DNA of 64,000 nt from Tritrichomonas musculus (GCA_039105265.1 JAPFFF010000022.1:620001-684000); one strand, 5' to 3'; positions 17,669 through 27,464 are shown, numbered from the stretch's first letter. The notes: a model not told the origin generated them from the sequence alone. Program-made: numbers and translations.

Positions 17669-19720
17669 TTACTCCAAGAATGCTCTATCATCTTCTGCGT
17701 CCCATTCACCATTACGTTCTTGATTATATTCTGGTGTGATACCATCATGCCATTCACCTCCTTCATCATCATTTTGATGGTCGTACTGCATGCCCTGTCT
17801 TTCTTGTCCAGTATATTGGTCATGTATCAAATTTTCTCTTTCACGTTCATTGACTTCTTGAGCTGATACGACCATAGCATGTCCGAAATCATTATAAATC
17901 TTATTTCTGAGTTGTGCTCTTTGTTGAACAGACCAATGCTCTCCGTTAGTATGAAGAACATGTAATAAAAGGCTTGAAACTTCTGCATCAATCATTCGTT
18001 TTCCTTCACTCTTCTTACACCATTTCTTGAACTCTTCTGATTCTGTTGAAGTGAAATGACGTTTTTGAGCAACAGTATTAAGTATATAGTGTTTCCATAA
18101 CTTTGACGTTGCCATCATGATTAGTCTTGCCTTGAATTTAGGAGTGATATCGAGTATGTTTTGAGTCCTAAGATGGTTAATAACATCTTCAACAACATGA
18201 CTAACAACATAATCGCGGAATCTAGCAAAGGCATTCTTTCGCTTCTCCTTAACGAAACTGTACCCATCTAACTTGTAATCTCTCCACGATTCAGGCATTG
18301 TGTAGCCTGTCATTTCACCTAAATGATGTGGATTTCCGTTGAGGTCATTATTATAAGAATAATTCAATTTCTCCTTGAGATATATTGGAACAGTGATTGA
18401 TTTTCCGCCATGTTCATTCCTATATTGTTTTCTAGCAGCTGCATCATAATCTGTATAGAAATTAAATCGTGCAGGCCAATCGGACTTTGCTGTTGTGTAT
18501 CCATTAATGTATATTGGATGGTTGCTACCATTTTTAATAATAATATCTGGAATATTATCTCCGTTGACATCTTCATCTGATACAGACCATGGGGCGCTAT
18601 TAGGATTTGCTGCATTTCTTTTATTAACAATATCTTGAGCTCCAGTAAAGGTCATTGCTTTTCTTCTTCTTTTGATGTCTTTTTTATTGTCAAGAACGAT
18701 ATCCCATAATGCATTCATTCCTTGTTTTGGTCCACCAACTCTACCGACTCTTTGTCGTGAATGCCTTAGTGATTCAATCCCTATTCTTTGAATTTCTTGG
18801 ACATTGTTTGCTATTGTATTGATATCTACAGGATTTTGAGCAAAAGAATTGTAATAATCGACTAATTGCTGTAAATTTACTTGTTGTGCCATTTGATTTT
18901 GAAATAAAATTGTATTATTATTGTTGTAATTTTGAGGTGTTGACAGCTCTGCTGACCCTAACTCCGTTAGTGAAGGCGTTTGAGGTGTTGAAGGAGGTCT
19001 TCTCAATTTGTTTAAGGGATTTAATTCCGGAAAAGTCTCTCCTGCTCCAAGTCTAAAGAAAAATCCAGAATACTCTTGAGGTTCCCTATGTGAAGTTTCT
19101 GGAGGACTTGATGGTGGGACAGAAGGAAGAGGAATAACGTTATTATCACTAGAAGCAACTTCACTCTGTGAATATACTCTATCGACAAAATGTTGAAGAC
19201 TTTCAAGATTGATACGTCTAACATATCTATGATCGATGTTGTCATTTGCGGCAAAGTTATGATAATTGAGTAAAGTTATGGCCGTACGAATAATACGTCT
19301 TGGAAAAGCTTTATTGTTATACGAAGCAAGGGTTCTTCTGTCGACTCTCTCGGATAATTCATTATAAAATGGGGCAGTATTTTGAATCCAAGAACTGAAT
19401 CTATAATCGCTTATATCCACTAAATCTTCGCTATAAGTCAAGTCCCTTTCAATAGGATGTTCTTCTTGAAACCTTTCAATGAATCTATTTATTGTATTAC
19501 TGTTGACGACATTTGCTTGAAGACCAAAATTGAATTCATTAAGAACATTCGATAAATATTGGTCATATGTTCTATCCGACAGTAATCCTACCTGAGCATT
19601 CGTAGTAGTGATATTGAATCCCAGTTCATTGTTGAGTCTATTACAATATCCTAATAATTTTTGCGTGTTATTGCCTTGCATTACTTGTCCAGCAGTAAGT
19701 TTTATTGACGATTTACTCAT
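17669..19720 (-). CDS. Maverick conserved protein with DxNGD loop (683 aa)
   Basis: This is the MavB counterpart of the 764-residue gene at 4528. The N-terminal 280 residues are helical and then Ser/Pro/Asn-rich. The C-terminal half has DVNGDNIPDII, YINGYTT, and a helical domain ending in an acidic, Gln/Asp/Glu-rich tail. The calcium-loop-like motif and following INGY strand are the shared core. Function is unknown; presence in two diverged elements argues for an essential role. Its start lies 27 bases from the next minus-strand gene, so the minus-strand genes form a tight run. Confidence 0.65.
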   Translation of the reverse strand: MSKSSIKLTAGQVMQGNNTQKLLGYCNRLNNELGFNITTTNAQVGLLSDRTYDQYLSNVLNEFNFGLQANVVNSNTINRFIERFQEEHPIERDLTYSEDLVDISDYRFSSWIQNTAPFYNELSERVDRRTLASYNNKAFPRRIIRTAITLLNYHNFAANDNIDHRYVRRINLESLQHFVDRVYSQSEVASSDNNVIPLPSVPPSSPPETSHREPQEYSGFFFRLGAGETFPELNPLNKLRRPPSTPQTPSLTELGSAELSTPQNYNNNNTILFQNQMAQQVNLQQLVDYYNSFAQNPVDINTIANNVQEIQRIGIESLRHSRQRVGRVGGPKQGMNALWDIVLDNKKDIKRRRKAMTFTGAQDIVNKRNAANPNSAPWSVSDEDVNGDNIPDIIIKNGSNHPIYINGYTTAKSDWPARFNFYTDYDAAARKQYRNEHGGKSITVPIYLKEKLNYSYNNDLNGNPHHLGEMTGYTMPESWRDYKLDGYSFVKEKRKNAFARFRDYVVSHVVEDVINHLRTQNILDITPKFKARLIMMATSKLWKHYILNTVAQKRHFTSTESEEFKKWCKKSEGKRMIDAEVSSLLLHVLHTNGEHWSVQQRAQLRNKIYNDFGHAMVVSAQEVNERERENLIHDQYTGQERQGMQYDHQNDDEGGEWHDGITPEYNQERNGEWDAEDDRAFLE

Positions 19721-19747
19721 TTGATTTACAAAAAAATAACAGTCTGT

Positions 19748-19897
19748 TTATATGCCACATTCCTTGATAAACCTACCATAATCCTTGCTTAGATCGGCAC
19801 AATTAGGATGTTTCGACTTAATTCTGGTATCTATTTCTTCGATCAAAAAGCCTGCGTCATATTGGAACATCTGATGATATTCAATCTCTTTGCCGTC
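19748..19897 (-). pseudogene. MavB gene split by MavC: downstream part
   Basis: The minus-strand frame ending at 19748 (FIKECGI end) runs straight into the MavC terminus. The other part of the same gene lies beyond MavC, at 30514-30996, next to the second copy of the target duplication. I recognise no family. The gene is broken by the insertion and is a fossil. Confidence 0.6.
19892..19897 (+). repeat. MavC target site duplication, left
   Basis: GCCGTC directly before the left terminus is repeated exactly after the right terminus (30514-30519). Six bases is the usual Polinton duplication. Confidence 0.9.
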
Positions 19898-20303
19898 AGT
19901 AGTAATATTAAGCACAGCAGTCAGGTTTAAAGACCAAACTACTGGAAGGCACATACCTTACTTTACAGCGCGGCTCTCCGCGCTTAGGTCAGGTATGCAA
20001 AAAACAGTAGTGTACTTTTTATTGTTTTCAGCTGTGTTTCCATTACCGAACATACATAATTTAAATAATTTTCTGAAATTCCCAGCAAACCCCCCCAAAA
20101 CCCTATCACATCTACAAATACAAATTTCTGAATTTTGGGCTATCTACCTTACATAGAAGATTACAACATGCGCAATAGGCAATCTACAATTTCACATTTT
20201 AAATTTTACATGATGAAACACGAAAAACTGACCTTCCTAAGATAGGTGCACAAACATGAAAACCCTAGAACGATTTTTGCAAAAAATAATATTCACAAAT
20301 GAT
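19898..20303 (+). repeat. MavC left terminal inverted repeat
   Basis: These 406 bases match, in reverse, 30108-30513; both copies have the same length and I saw no difference when reading them against each other. A second identical stretch of 53 bases follows after a short unlike patch (20320-20372 against 30038-30090). It contains a short GC-rich hairpin (GCGCGGCTCTCCGCGC, about 19968-19983). Confidence 0.9.
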
Positions 20304-20319
20304 GTTCAGAGATGAAGCT

Positions 20320-20372
20320 CAAACGAGAATCACAAATTTATATTTCTTTTTTATTTTTCATTTTTTATTTCC
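20320..20372 (+). promoter_or_regulatory. Shared leader of the two terminal MavC genes
   Basis: The 53 bases are repeated in reverse at 30038-30090, so both outermost genes (20392 plus, 30025 minus) have the same upstream sequence. It ends in TTTTTCATTTTTTATTTCC, which contains a TCATTT initiator-like motif about 33 bases before the ATG at 20392. This suggests that the termini carry a common inward promoter. Confidence 0.45.
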
Positions 20373-20391
20373 CTCATACACAAACAGTACT

Positions 20392-20919
20392 ATGAGCACA
20401 AAATCTGAAATTGCAAATGAAATATTAGAAACAATGAAAGAAAAGATCCTAGAGAATAATAGAAATAAATATTTTCCAAATCGTATTCCAATTTCAGTCA
20501 ATATTACACATGATCTTGTAAATGAACTTTTTCATGAAAATAATTGTACTTTACTAAAAACTCCAAAGCAAATATACGAAAATTCTTTAATAACATTTTA
20601 TAGAAATGAGAACCCGGAAAGAATAATGGTCGCGCATCTAAATTCTTTTGTAGCAAATCCACAAGGTCAATTTCAGAAGAGTGGAAGCAAAATCTTTAAA
20701 CCTCATTTGAGCAAGGAAGAAAGTCAAAAATTAGATGAAAAACTTAAGGCAAACAAATCAGAAAAACTTTATGGTAGTGGTAGTGGATACGCAAATTATA
20801 AAGACCAGTACAAGAAACAACAAATAGAACGTAAGAGTGAAGTTCATCACTATGATATCAAAACCAAAGATGCTCTTTCAAGTGACGATAATGATAATGA
20901 TGATGAAGATGAAGCTTAA
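20392..20919 (+). CDS. MavC left terminal gene, unknown (175 aa)
   Basis: The start MSTKSEIANE is preferred, since earlier codons lie in the repeated leader. The protein is basic and helical at first (NEILETMKEKI), has a central PISVNITHDLV block, and ends in a Ser/Lys-rich, then Asp-rich tail (SDDNDNDDEDEA). No family is recognised. Its 3' end meets the 474-residue gene tail to tail, with a 4-base overlap. Confidence 0.55.
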   Translation: MSTKSEIANEILETMKEKILENNRNKYFPNRIPISVNITHDLVNELFHENNCTLLKTPKQIYENSLITFYRNENPERIMVAHLNSFVANPQGQFQKSGSKIFKPHLSKEESQKLDEKLKANKSEKLYGSGSGYANYKDQYKKQQIERKSEVHHYDIKTKDALSSDDNDNDDEDEA

Positions 20920-22340
20920 ATATTTAAAATAGAATCGTCGATTTCAGATGGGGATAAAACTTTTTTATTTTTGGTTTGTCTTCTTTTAGGTTCAGCTCGG
21001 TCCTCATCTTTTACAATTCTCATACTTGCAGTATATGTTTTATTTAAATTTGGTTGGGGTGGCCTAGGTGGGAAAATTTGTTTTGAGCTCGAGCTTTGTG
21101 GTGGACTCGCTAAAGCTCGTCCTGAGCTTGGTTGTTGTTGTTGTTGTTTTGGTTGTTGTTGGGGTTTCGGTGGTGGTGCTGGTTTATCATCATCCATAAC
21201 AAGATAGCCATATTGAATTTCCACAGGCTCACTATCACTATCACTATCACTAGGATAAACTTTCTTTTCTTCGTTATGTGCTCTTCTTATTCTATCTCTA
21301 ACAAGCTTTGTAGATTTTGGTATAATTTCTTTTTTCTTACCAACTGTCTTTTTTGGTACTGGGGGTTTTGGGGGTTTTGGTACTTGAGTCGAACGTGCGT
21401 GATATAGAGGTAATGCTAGCCTCTGTTGATAAGGATGATTGTCAAATATTAAAGATTCATTTGGATCAATATCAAGTTCTGTTTTTTCTGTTGGAAAGTC
21501 ATGTAAATTTGTATTTACATTAGCATTCTGTCTCTTATATATTATAGCTTTGTACCTACCCTCACCAACAAGATCATAAGGTTTGTTGTATATTATTTTT
21601 CCAGTTTGAATATCGAGCTTAGGAGCTTCATTGAATTTTCTTATTTCTTCTTGTCTCTTTTTATGATATTCAGCTTCTTTTTTCTTTTTCTTTTGTTCAG
21701 CCTTTTTCATTTGTTTTTCTTGTTCTTCTTTCTCTAATCTTCGTTTTTCTTTAAGTTCTGCTCTCTCTTGTGGAGATAAACAAGGAAATGTTGGAGGTTC
21801 TTGTGTACGGGCTCTATTATCCTGGTAACAGCAAAAATTATACCAGTGTTTTTGAGAATAATTTTTTGGTAAGATTTCTGGGTGAATTTGATCAACTTTT
21901 TGTGAAAGTTGGCTTACATACTTTTCTTTAATTTCATCATCACAATCAAGATCAAGTTTGAAAGGGTATATGAACTCACTTGACTCTGTTAATTTACTTA
22001 CAACTTTTATTTCTGCAAACTTTGGTTTGAAAGAATCAAGATTAAAAGCATATAATAATCTTGATTTACTATAATCTATATCTCTATCTTTCATTAGAAC
22101 AACAACCTCCCTTCCACAAATAAAACGTATAACAAGAATTATTGTTGGAAAATAGTCTTCTTCAAGTTTGATATAGTAGCATGGATATGTGTCTATTACA
22201 GCTTGTCCTTTGCTCAAGCACATTTTTGGTAATTCATATTTTATTGGAAAGGCGTATATCACATATCCTTTTGTACTAACAGCGAGTGTAGAATAATTTA
22301 CATCATCACATACTATTTCTTTTCCTGGTCTGACAGACAT
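20916..22340 (-). CDS. MavC protein with Lys/Glu coil and Pro/Gln tail (474 aa)
   Basis: The start MSVRPGKEIV at 22340 avoids overlap with the preceding gene. The first 170 residues form a beta-rich domain (YVIYAFPIKY, FPTIILVIRF). A Lys/Glu-rich coiled coil follows at about residues 190-235. The rest is basic, Pro- and Gln-rich, with SDSDSDSE and QQQPKQQQQQ stretches. It occupies the place of the 395-residue gene of MavA. Function is unknown; the shape, a folded head with a long flexible tail, may suit a scaffold or core protein. Confidence 0.55.
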   Translation of the reverse strand: MSVRPGKEIVCDDVNYSTLAVSTKGYVIYAFPIKYELPKMCLSKGQAVIDTYPCYYIKLEEDYFPTIILVIRFICGREVVVLMKDRDIDYSKSRLLYAFNLDSFKPKFAEIKVVSKLTESSEFIYPFKLDLDCDDEIKEKYVSQLSQKVDQIHPEILPKNYSQKHWYNFCCYQDNRARTQEPPTFPCLSPQERAELKEKRRLEKEEQEKQMKKAEQKKKKKEAEYHKKRQEEIRKFNEAPKLDIQTGKIIYNKPYDLVGEGRYKAIIYKRQNANVNTNLHDFPTEKTELDIDPNESLIFDNHPYQQRLALPLYHARSTQVPKPPKPPVPKKTVGKKKEIIPKSTKLVRDRIRRAHNEEKKVYPSDSDSDSEPVEIQYGYLVMDDDKPAPPPKPQQQPKQQQQQPSSGRALASPPQSSSSKQIFPPRPPQPNLNKTYTASMRIVKDEDRAEPKRRQTKNKKVLSPSEIDDSILNI

Positions 22341-22342
22341 TT

Positions 22343-22672
22343 CTAATAAATAAGAAGACAACTTAGTATGAATGCAGAAGGTACAATATCATTTCCGTAA
22401 AGATCTGTGAACCAGATTTTGTAATTTCGTTCATGTCCAAGAAACAAATATTTTCTATATTTGGTTTGTCTTCTGTTGGCCAACATTATAAAATTATCAC
22501 AGTAACCATATTGCTGAACTATATTACTGTGCACCATCAAATCTCCAACAAGAGTATCTTTCACTATTGCACCTACATACTGAACTACGATATACCTTTT
22601 GTTTCTGCTGCTTACAAATTCTAGAGGAAGCTGAAAATCTTTATCTTGTGTATGGAAATATTGTTTTGGCAT
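22343..22672 (-). CDS. Small conserved Maverick protein, MavC copy (109 aa)
   Basis: It is a close relative of 8023-8373. Shared are YFHTQDKDFQLP, RNKRYIVVQY, VGDLMVHSNIVQ, FIMLANRRQTKYRKY, IWFTDLYGN and the LLIY end. It lies between the integrase and the 474-residue gene with 2-3-base gaps, as in MavA. Function unknown; see 8023. Confidence 0.7.
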   Translation of the reverse strand: MPKQYFHTQDKDFQLPLEFVSSRNKRYIVVQYVGAIVKDTLVGDLMVHSNIVQQYGYCDNFIMLANRRQTKYRKYLFLGHERNYKIWFTDLYGNDIVPSAFILSCLLIY

Positions 22673-22675
22673 TTA

Positions 22676-23812
22676 TTACAAACCAAAGTACAATTTATAA
22701 TCTGTACCAAGTTTATCATAGTTATCAGCAACTTTCTTGGTATATGCAATAGGAACTTGTGCTAGTTTATTATTTTGAAGTTTACAAATGACATTACCAT
22801 TAGAGTATGCTAAGAAAGTTGCAATTTCATTAAAGACTCTTCTACGTTTATCAAATTTCTTTTCAGTCTTGCCATAATCAACATGAACAAGAATTATATT
22901 TCCTTTCTTGTATGTTAGTAGACCTTTGTGCTTCTGTTTCTGCTGTATTTCCTGTAATTTACTTCTCATCATTCTTATATACTTCCATTCAAGGTCAGTA
23001 TTATTTTGCATTTGTGCAGGTGTATAGTAAATATATTTTCCTGGTAACTTTACTTCTGTTTCATCTTCGTCAGTATAATTGTAGTTTCTTAGTCTTAAGG
23101 ATCTATGAGGAGTATTATTATAGTAGAGTACCATTTGCTGCATAAAATTGTTGTTTGCTATTTTTGTGTCGTTTGCACCAAAAGAATTTCGTAAAGTTCG
23201 TATTACAGAGTCTACAGTCTTATGGGCGAGAGCAAATGGAGAAGAATTTACTACAAATTTGATTCTGTATACTGACCAAGATTTAATAGAATTTACATCA
23301 AATTCGTCATTGTATGTTGGCAATATTTTCTTTAGTATTCCTGTGTTATGATTGTTAATAATTTCCTCTAGTATTTTATCCTTACCTCTCAAGTTACTTT
23401 CACGAACAATATTGTGAATTGCAGGAACAAATGAAACAGAATCATCTTCTAACCTAAGAGCAATAATATCATTCTTCACAGCAAGCAAACTTTTCTCTCC
23501 GTCACACTTGATAGTAACAATATTTACATCATATTTCACAATAATATTTACAATTTCCTCTGATAACGTTCCTGCTTTTCGATTTCCTATTGGCTCTACT
23601 ATCAAGAATCTTGTATTAACGTTAATCATGACAAGGTAAATAGTGTTCTTCACAAACATTAAATCTACTTCCCAGCAACCAGGTTCGTTACTAAAATTAG
23701 GTTTCATATACTGGGCACAGGATTTAAGTCTATAATCTTGTACATAAGGCTCTTTGGGGATGTTGTGAAATTCAAAATACTTGTACTTACTACTAAATGG
23801 GTATTTTAACAT
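22676..23812 (-). CDS. Maverick integrase, MavC
   Basis: It starts at MLKYPFSSKY, the first ATG of the frame. Core motifs are WEVDLMF, NVNTRFLIVEP, IKCDGEKSL, AVDSVIRTLRNSF-type helix and YYNNTPHRSLRL. A basic segment (KTEKKFDKRRRVFNE) and a small beta tail follow. It carries about 50 more residues than the MavA copy between the second aspartate and the final helix. With both termini and the target duplication in place, it may be the enzyme that inserted MavC. Confidence 0.85.
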   Translation of the reverse strand: MLKYPFSSKYKYFEFHNIPKEPYVQDYRLKSCAQYMKPNFSNEPGCWEVDLMFVKNTIYLVMINVNTRFLIVEPIGNRKAGTLSEEIVNIIVKYDVNIVTIKCDGEKSLLAVKNDIIALRLEDDSVSFVPAIHNIVRESNLRGKDKILEEIINNHNTGILKKILPTYNDEFDVNSIKSWSVYRIKFVVNSSPFALAHKTVDSVIRTLRNSFGANDTKIANNNFMQQMVLYYNNTPHRSLRLRNYNYTDEDETEVKLPGKYIYYTPAQMQNNTDLEWKYIRMMRSKLQEIQQKQKHKGLLTYKKGNIILVHVDYGKTEKKFDKRRRVFNEIATFLAYSNGNVICKLQNNKLAQVPIAYTKKVADNYDKLGTDYKLYFGL

Positions 23813-23883
23813 GAGAGTTTTTAATGAAAACAATATTGTGAGTTAAGGTTGAGGGGGAAAAACAAAAATAAGGAAGAAGTTTT

Positions 23884-24660
23884 TTATTCAGACATACTCT
23901 TAAAATATGAATCTACAAGCTCGTGTAATCGTGGAAGGCAGGAAACTCGAATCACAACGACAAAACCAGAAACTTTAACATCATTTTCTCCAAAATTCTT
24001 CTTTATAATTTCTTTTATATCTTGGTTTGGACTCATAGATATAGGAAGATTATTTTTATAGTACCAACATTCTTCTTCATTGTGAAGATGATTATATACA
24101 ACTCTGAAGTTATGTTTGTTTCTTCGTACCAAGTGCAATCTTACAAATTCTCTATTGTCAGGAATAATTTCTTTCCAAATTAAATATCTGTAATCATGCT
24201 TGTGATCTCGAGGAACAGCGCGAGGTAAAAGTTCATCTCTTTTTGTTTGTTGTTGTTGTAATTGAGTTTGTTGTTGTTGTCGTTCTTGTTCAAACATAGA
24301 ATCTAGAAGTTTCATAATATAGTAAGAATATCGTGGAGAAGCCCACATGGCAACATGATTTACAAGAATCTTATTGACATACAGACCTTTTAGATTATTA
24401 GGGATATTCTCTCGTTTCTCATATAGTTTCTGGGTCACCGGGAAATCCGGGTCACCGGATATTTCTTCTATCAACTCTTGTGCTGATATTGTGCGAAGCC
24501 AATCTGAAGGATCTTTCTTTGATTTACAAGCTACAACTATAGATTTCATTTGATAAAAATCATCTTTGATAGAGTGTATGATTCTAATTTGCTCGTTATA
24601 CTGTAAATATTCGTAATCTTCATTTATAGCTTCTACACTAGTGTTGTTGTTTGTGTTCAT
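23884..24660 (-). CDS. KilA-N domain protein (258 aa)
   Basis: Residues about 20-130 fit a KilA-N DNA-binding domain, with a DWLRT helix, a KGLYVNKILVNHVAMWASPRYSYYIMKLLD block and a closing helix. A Gln-rich linker follows (QQQQTQLQQQQT). The C-terminal 110 residues (RDHKHDYRYLIW, VRRNKHNFRVVYN, PNQDIKEII) resemble the partner domains found behind KilA-N or Bro N-termini in large DNA viruses. These proteins bind DNA and are usually regulators. It stands between integrase and capsid, where MavA has nothing, so it is an insertion into the common plan or a loss in MavA. Confidence 0.7.
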   Translation of the reverse strand: MNTNNNTSVEAINEDYEYLQYNEQIRIIHSIKDDFYQMKSIVVACKSKKDPSDWLRTISAQELIEEISGDPDFPVTQKLYEKRENIPNNLKGLYVNKILVNHVAMWASPRYSYYIMKLLDSMFEQERQQQQTQLQQQQTKRDELLPRAVPRDHKHDYRYLIWKEIIPDNREFVRLHLVRRNKHNFRVVYNHLHNEEECWYYKNNLPISMSPNQDIKEIIKKNFGENDVKVSGFVVVIRVSCLPRLHELVDSYFKSMSE

Positions 24661-24710
24661 GTTATGTGTGTAAAGGAGAAAAAAATAAAGTAAGAAAATT
24701 ATTTTTGAAT

Positions 24711-26717
24711 TTACTCAACTTGTGAATTTGGTGGACTTTGATCATCTATGTAGACAAGACCGTCGAGATTCATAAGGAAATAAGTATCTCTTGTCAACCA
24801 AAGATTAACGGGGGGCGGATGAACGATATTACCAGAAGGTTCAATAACATTGTAGTAAGTATCATTCATTCCTGAAAATAAAGGTTGTCCCTGTATTTGA
24901 ATTTGGATGTTGCCGTAACCTCCGTCTATACTATCAAAACAATAGCCGGCACTACTTCTTTCAGCTTGAATGTTGAAAACAAAACTACTAGCATCACTGA
25001 GAGTATTTTTATAACGAACTCCATTTGCATCATTCTTTGGCATAGTCATACTATCTTCAAATTCTTTTGTACACTGTAGTGTAATAGCGTCTAAGTCGCC
25101 TGCTGTAAGTTGATTTTCAAAGAACCTTGCACCTATAGTAGAAACATTTTCATCAGGAAAATTCTTACCACCAATATTCAAATAGCAATTTGAATAAACA
25201 GGATTTTCAAAAACTGTAAGATCATTGTGATGTTTAGGAAACATGATAGAAAGTGTAGTAACATTTATAAGAGGAATATTGAGAGTAGACTTAATTCCAT
25301 TTGCTGCTGGCGCTATTGGAAAAGAATGATAATCTACTTTCTGCGATGGAATTATGATTCCCTTTGACAATATTTCTTCTATACCATGCCTAGTAGACTC
25401 ACAAACACCAAATCCCTGCATGTTAGACTTACATAAGGTAATTGTCATTCTGTTTACAGTGAGGGTAGCAGGCTGTGAAGAATAAGTTTCTTTCAATATT
25501 TGAGCTTTAGCTTCGTGCAAAGCTTGTAAGGTTTGGTGTGCACTAACAACAGGGGTCTTTACAATTTGCCATGCGTAATAACGTCCGTTTTTGTCAGCAT
25601 GATTTAGTGGTGGTAAAGTTACAGCAGGATTGTGAACACAAATTTCTTAATCACTGGCAGAAGGCTGAAGTCCAAATTCTGTAAATTCTTCTGTAGTATA
25701 ACTGAAATAGAATTCTAAATCTGTAAGAATATCAGTGTAACCTGTACTTCCATCATCATTATCCCACTGCTCTCCTATTCTATATTGAATCTTGTACTTG
25801 ACAGGAGTTGGGGTAGGGGTAGGATCAGGATCTGGAGAAGGAGAAGGAGAAGGTTCTGTGCCAGGACCTGGAATCACAGCTTCATTTCCAATTTGTGTAA
25901 ATTGATGTTTGAGATGACCATGAACCGTAATTTGTTTAAGTTTATCAAGTTCCTCGGTACTTACACTTTCATTATCTTCAAGAAAAGCTTTTGTTTCGGC
26001 AACAGTGTAAGGATCTATAGCAGCCCAAACTAAACCTGCAGGAGTAACTTGGAATCTTATGGAAAGATCTCCTATGATACCATTTGGAAATAAATCAAAA
26101 GCCTGAAGTGCAAGAAGATCATCAAAAGGAACATTAAGATCGAAATCAACAGAAGTTTTACCATTTTCTTTAAAATTGTTGAGATTGACATATGTTCCTG
26201 CTACTGTTTGTGAGTATGAAGCTACATTTTCCCATAGGCTGTGAACAAATCTTCTTCGCTTCTTTTCTGTTTCTGGCTTAACTGCAGAATAGAGAAAACC
26301 TTCTCGCACACACTCATTTTGCTGATATCCAACATTGACATTATTATGTAAAATTTCAAGTCTATCAAAAATCTGATTTGAAGATTTGAGTCCTACAAAT
26401 AATTTATAAAAGTTGTTTGGATCATCTATCTGCTGGAGTTTGCTGAGATCAGTATTGAGCTGCAAATCAAGTTTGACATGAAAAGTTAAAAAACCTTTGT
26501 CAACATCACTTATAAAATGATCTGGGTGAGTAAGAGAAATTTGAGAATATTGTCCTTGGTGAAAGGGTGCAGGTTGATCGTGACAGTCAACAGTCCTAAA
26601 GGAAAAAGATCTAGTACCATCATTTTTATTAATCATAGATCTCATTTGTTCAAAAGTCTGAAGTACGTTTCCAGCTTCTATTTTATAATTGTGAGCTCGC
26701 TCGTTTCTGTATAACAT
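24711..26717 (-). pseudogene. Maverick major capsid gene, MavC (broken)
   Basis: The region is closely similar to the MavA capsid from MLYRNERAHN to its C-terminus. It shares SFSFRTVDCHDQPAPFHQ, the GYQQNEC segment, FDLFPNGIIGD and FENQLTAGDLDAIT, with a Pro/Ser-rich hinge. It is not one open frame; about one break is evident, so it is a fossil copy or relies on a mechanism I cannot see. Divergence from the 84-residue gene at 26762 is kept. Confidence 0.75.
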
Positions 26718-26761
26718 TTGATAGCGAACAAAACTAGATATTTACTGAAAAAGAAATCAAA

Positions 26762-27016
26762 ATGGCAGCTGGGATTTGGAAGAAACTTAAAAATGCTGTG
26801 AAGAATGTTGGAGGAAAAATAAAAGATCTAGCAACAAAGGCTATTAAATCTATACCTAAAGTCATAGACACAGGAAAGAAGATTTTTGATAAAGTTAAGC
26901 CCGCTTTAGAGTTCATACCTGGAGTAAATGGAATTGTAGATACTATTGACAAAGGTCTGAATTATGCTGACAAATTTGGAAAGATTGGAAAGTCTATCAT
27001 AGATGAAGTTAAATAA
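26762..27016 (+). CDS. Small basic amphipathic virion-like protein, MavC (84 aa)
   Basis: It has the same length as the 11532 protein and the same plan. A Lys-rich helix (KKLKNAVKNVGGKIKD) is followed by KAIKSIPKVIDTGKKI, FIPGVNGIVDTIDKG, and a closing GKIGKSIIDEVK. Strong conservation between MavA and MavC against otherwise drifting DNA points to selection on the peptide. A pVI/pX-like role is inferred only. Confidence 0.7.
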   Translation: MAAGIWKKLKNAVKNVGGKIKDLATKAIKSIPKVIDTGKKIFDKVKPALEFIPGVNGIVDTIDKGLNYADKFGKIGKSIIDEVK

Positions 27017-27056
27017 AAATAGATGTATATGTGTATATATTTTTGTGAGAAAACAA

Positions 27057-27455
27057 ATGTCGGTACAAATATTAAACGAAATTCGTGATGATGTAAAATT
27101 ATTTCACTCTCTAGAAGAATTTGATTTGTATTATCAGAAGAATAAAGAAAAATTGGAAGGAAAGACAACTTGTATTTTGAATAAACTTTTCAAGATCGAG
27201 TTGCCTGATGGAAGTGTATATAGAATCACGAAGAAAAATTGTGGTTCAGGAAAAGGAAAGACTCTCACAGGAGAAATTTGTTTGAAGAAAATTCAACAGA
27301 AAGAAGATGAACAGCAGCAACTATGGGAAATTGCAATTGAGTCTGTAAAAGCTGATATTGCAAACATGAAAACAAAGATAGAGGAAATCAAAAATACTGT
27401 AAATTCTGTTGTGAAAGTTGTGAATGATATTCTGCAACAAGAACAAAAATACTAG
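27057..27455 (+). CDS. Maverick coiled-coil protein, MavC copy (132 aa)
   Basis: The start at MSVQILNEI is preferred because the earlier ATG at 27003 overlaps the end of the previous gene and has no counterpart in the relatives. It has the FHSLEEFDLYYQKN, TTCILNKLFKI and YRITKKNCG block, then a heptad coil. Members at 11823 and 16479 follow the same basic protein, so the two genes travel together. Confidence 0.65.
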   Translation: MSVQILNEIRDDVKLFHSLEEFDLYYQKNKEKLEGKTTCILNKLFKIELPDGSVYRITKKNCGSGKGKTLTGEICLKKIQQKEDEQQQLWEIAIESVKADIANMKTKIEEIKNTVNSVVKVVNDILQQEQKY

Positions 27456-27464
27456 ATTTTGAGT

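Noticed and set aside
19890-20156. Plus-strand frame across the MavC left terminus
   Set aside because: It spans the target duplication and the inverted terminus and has no protein-like pattern.
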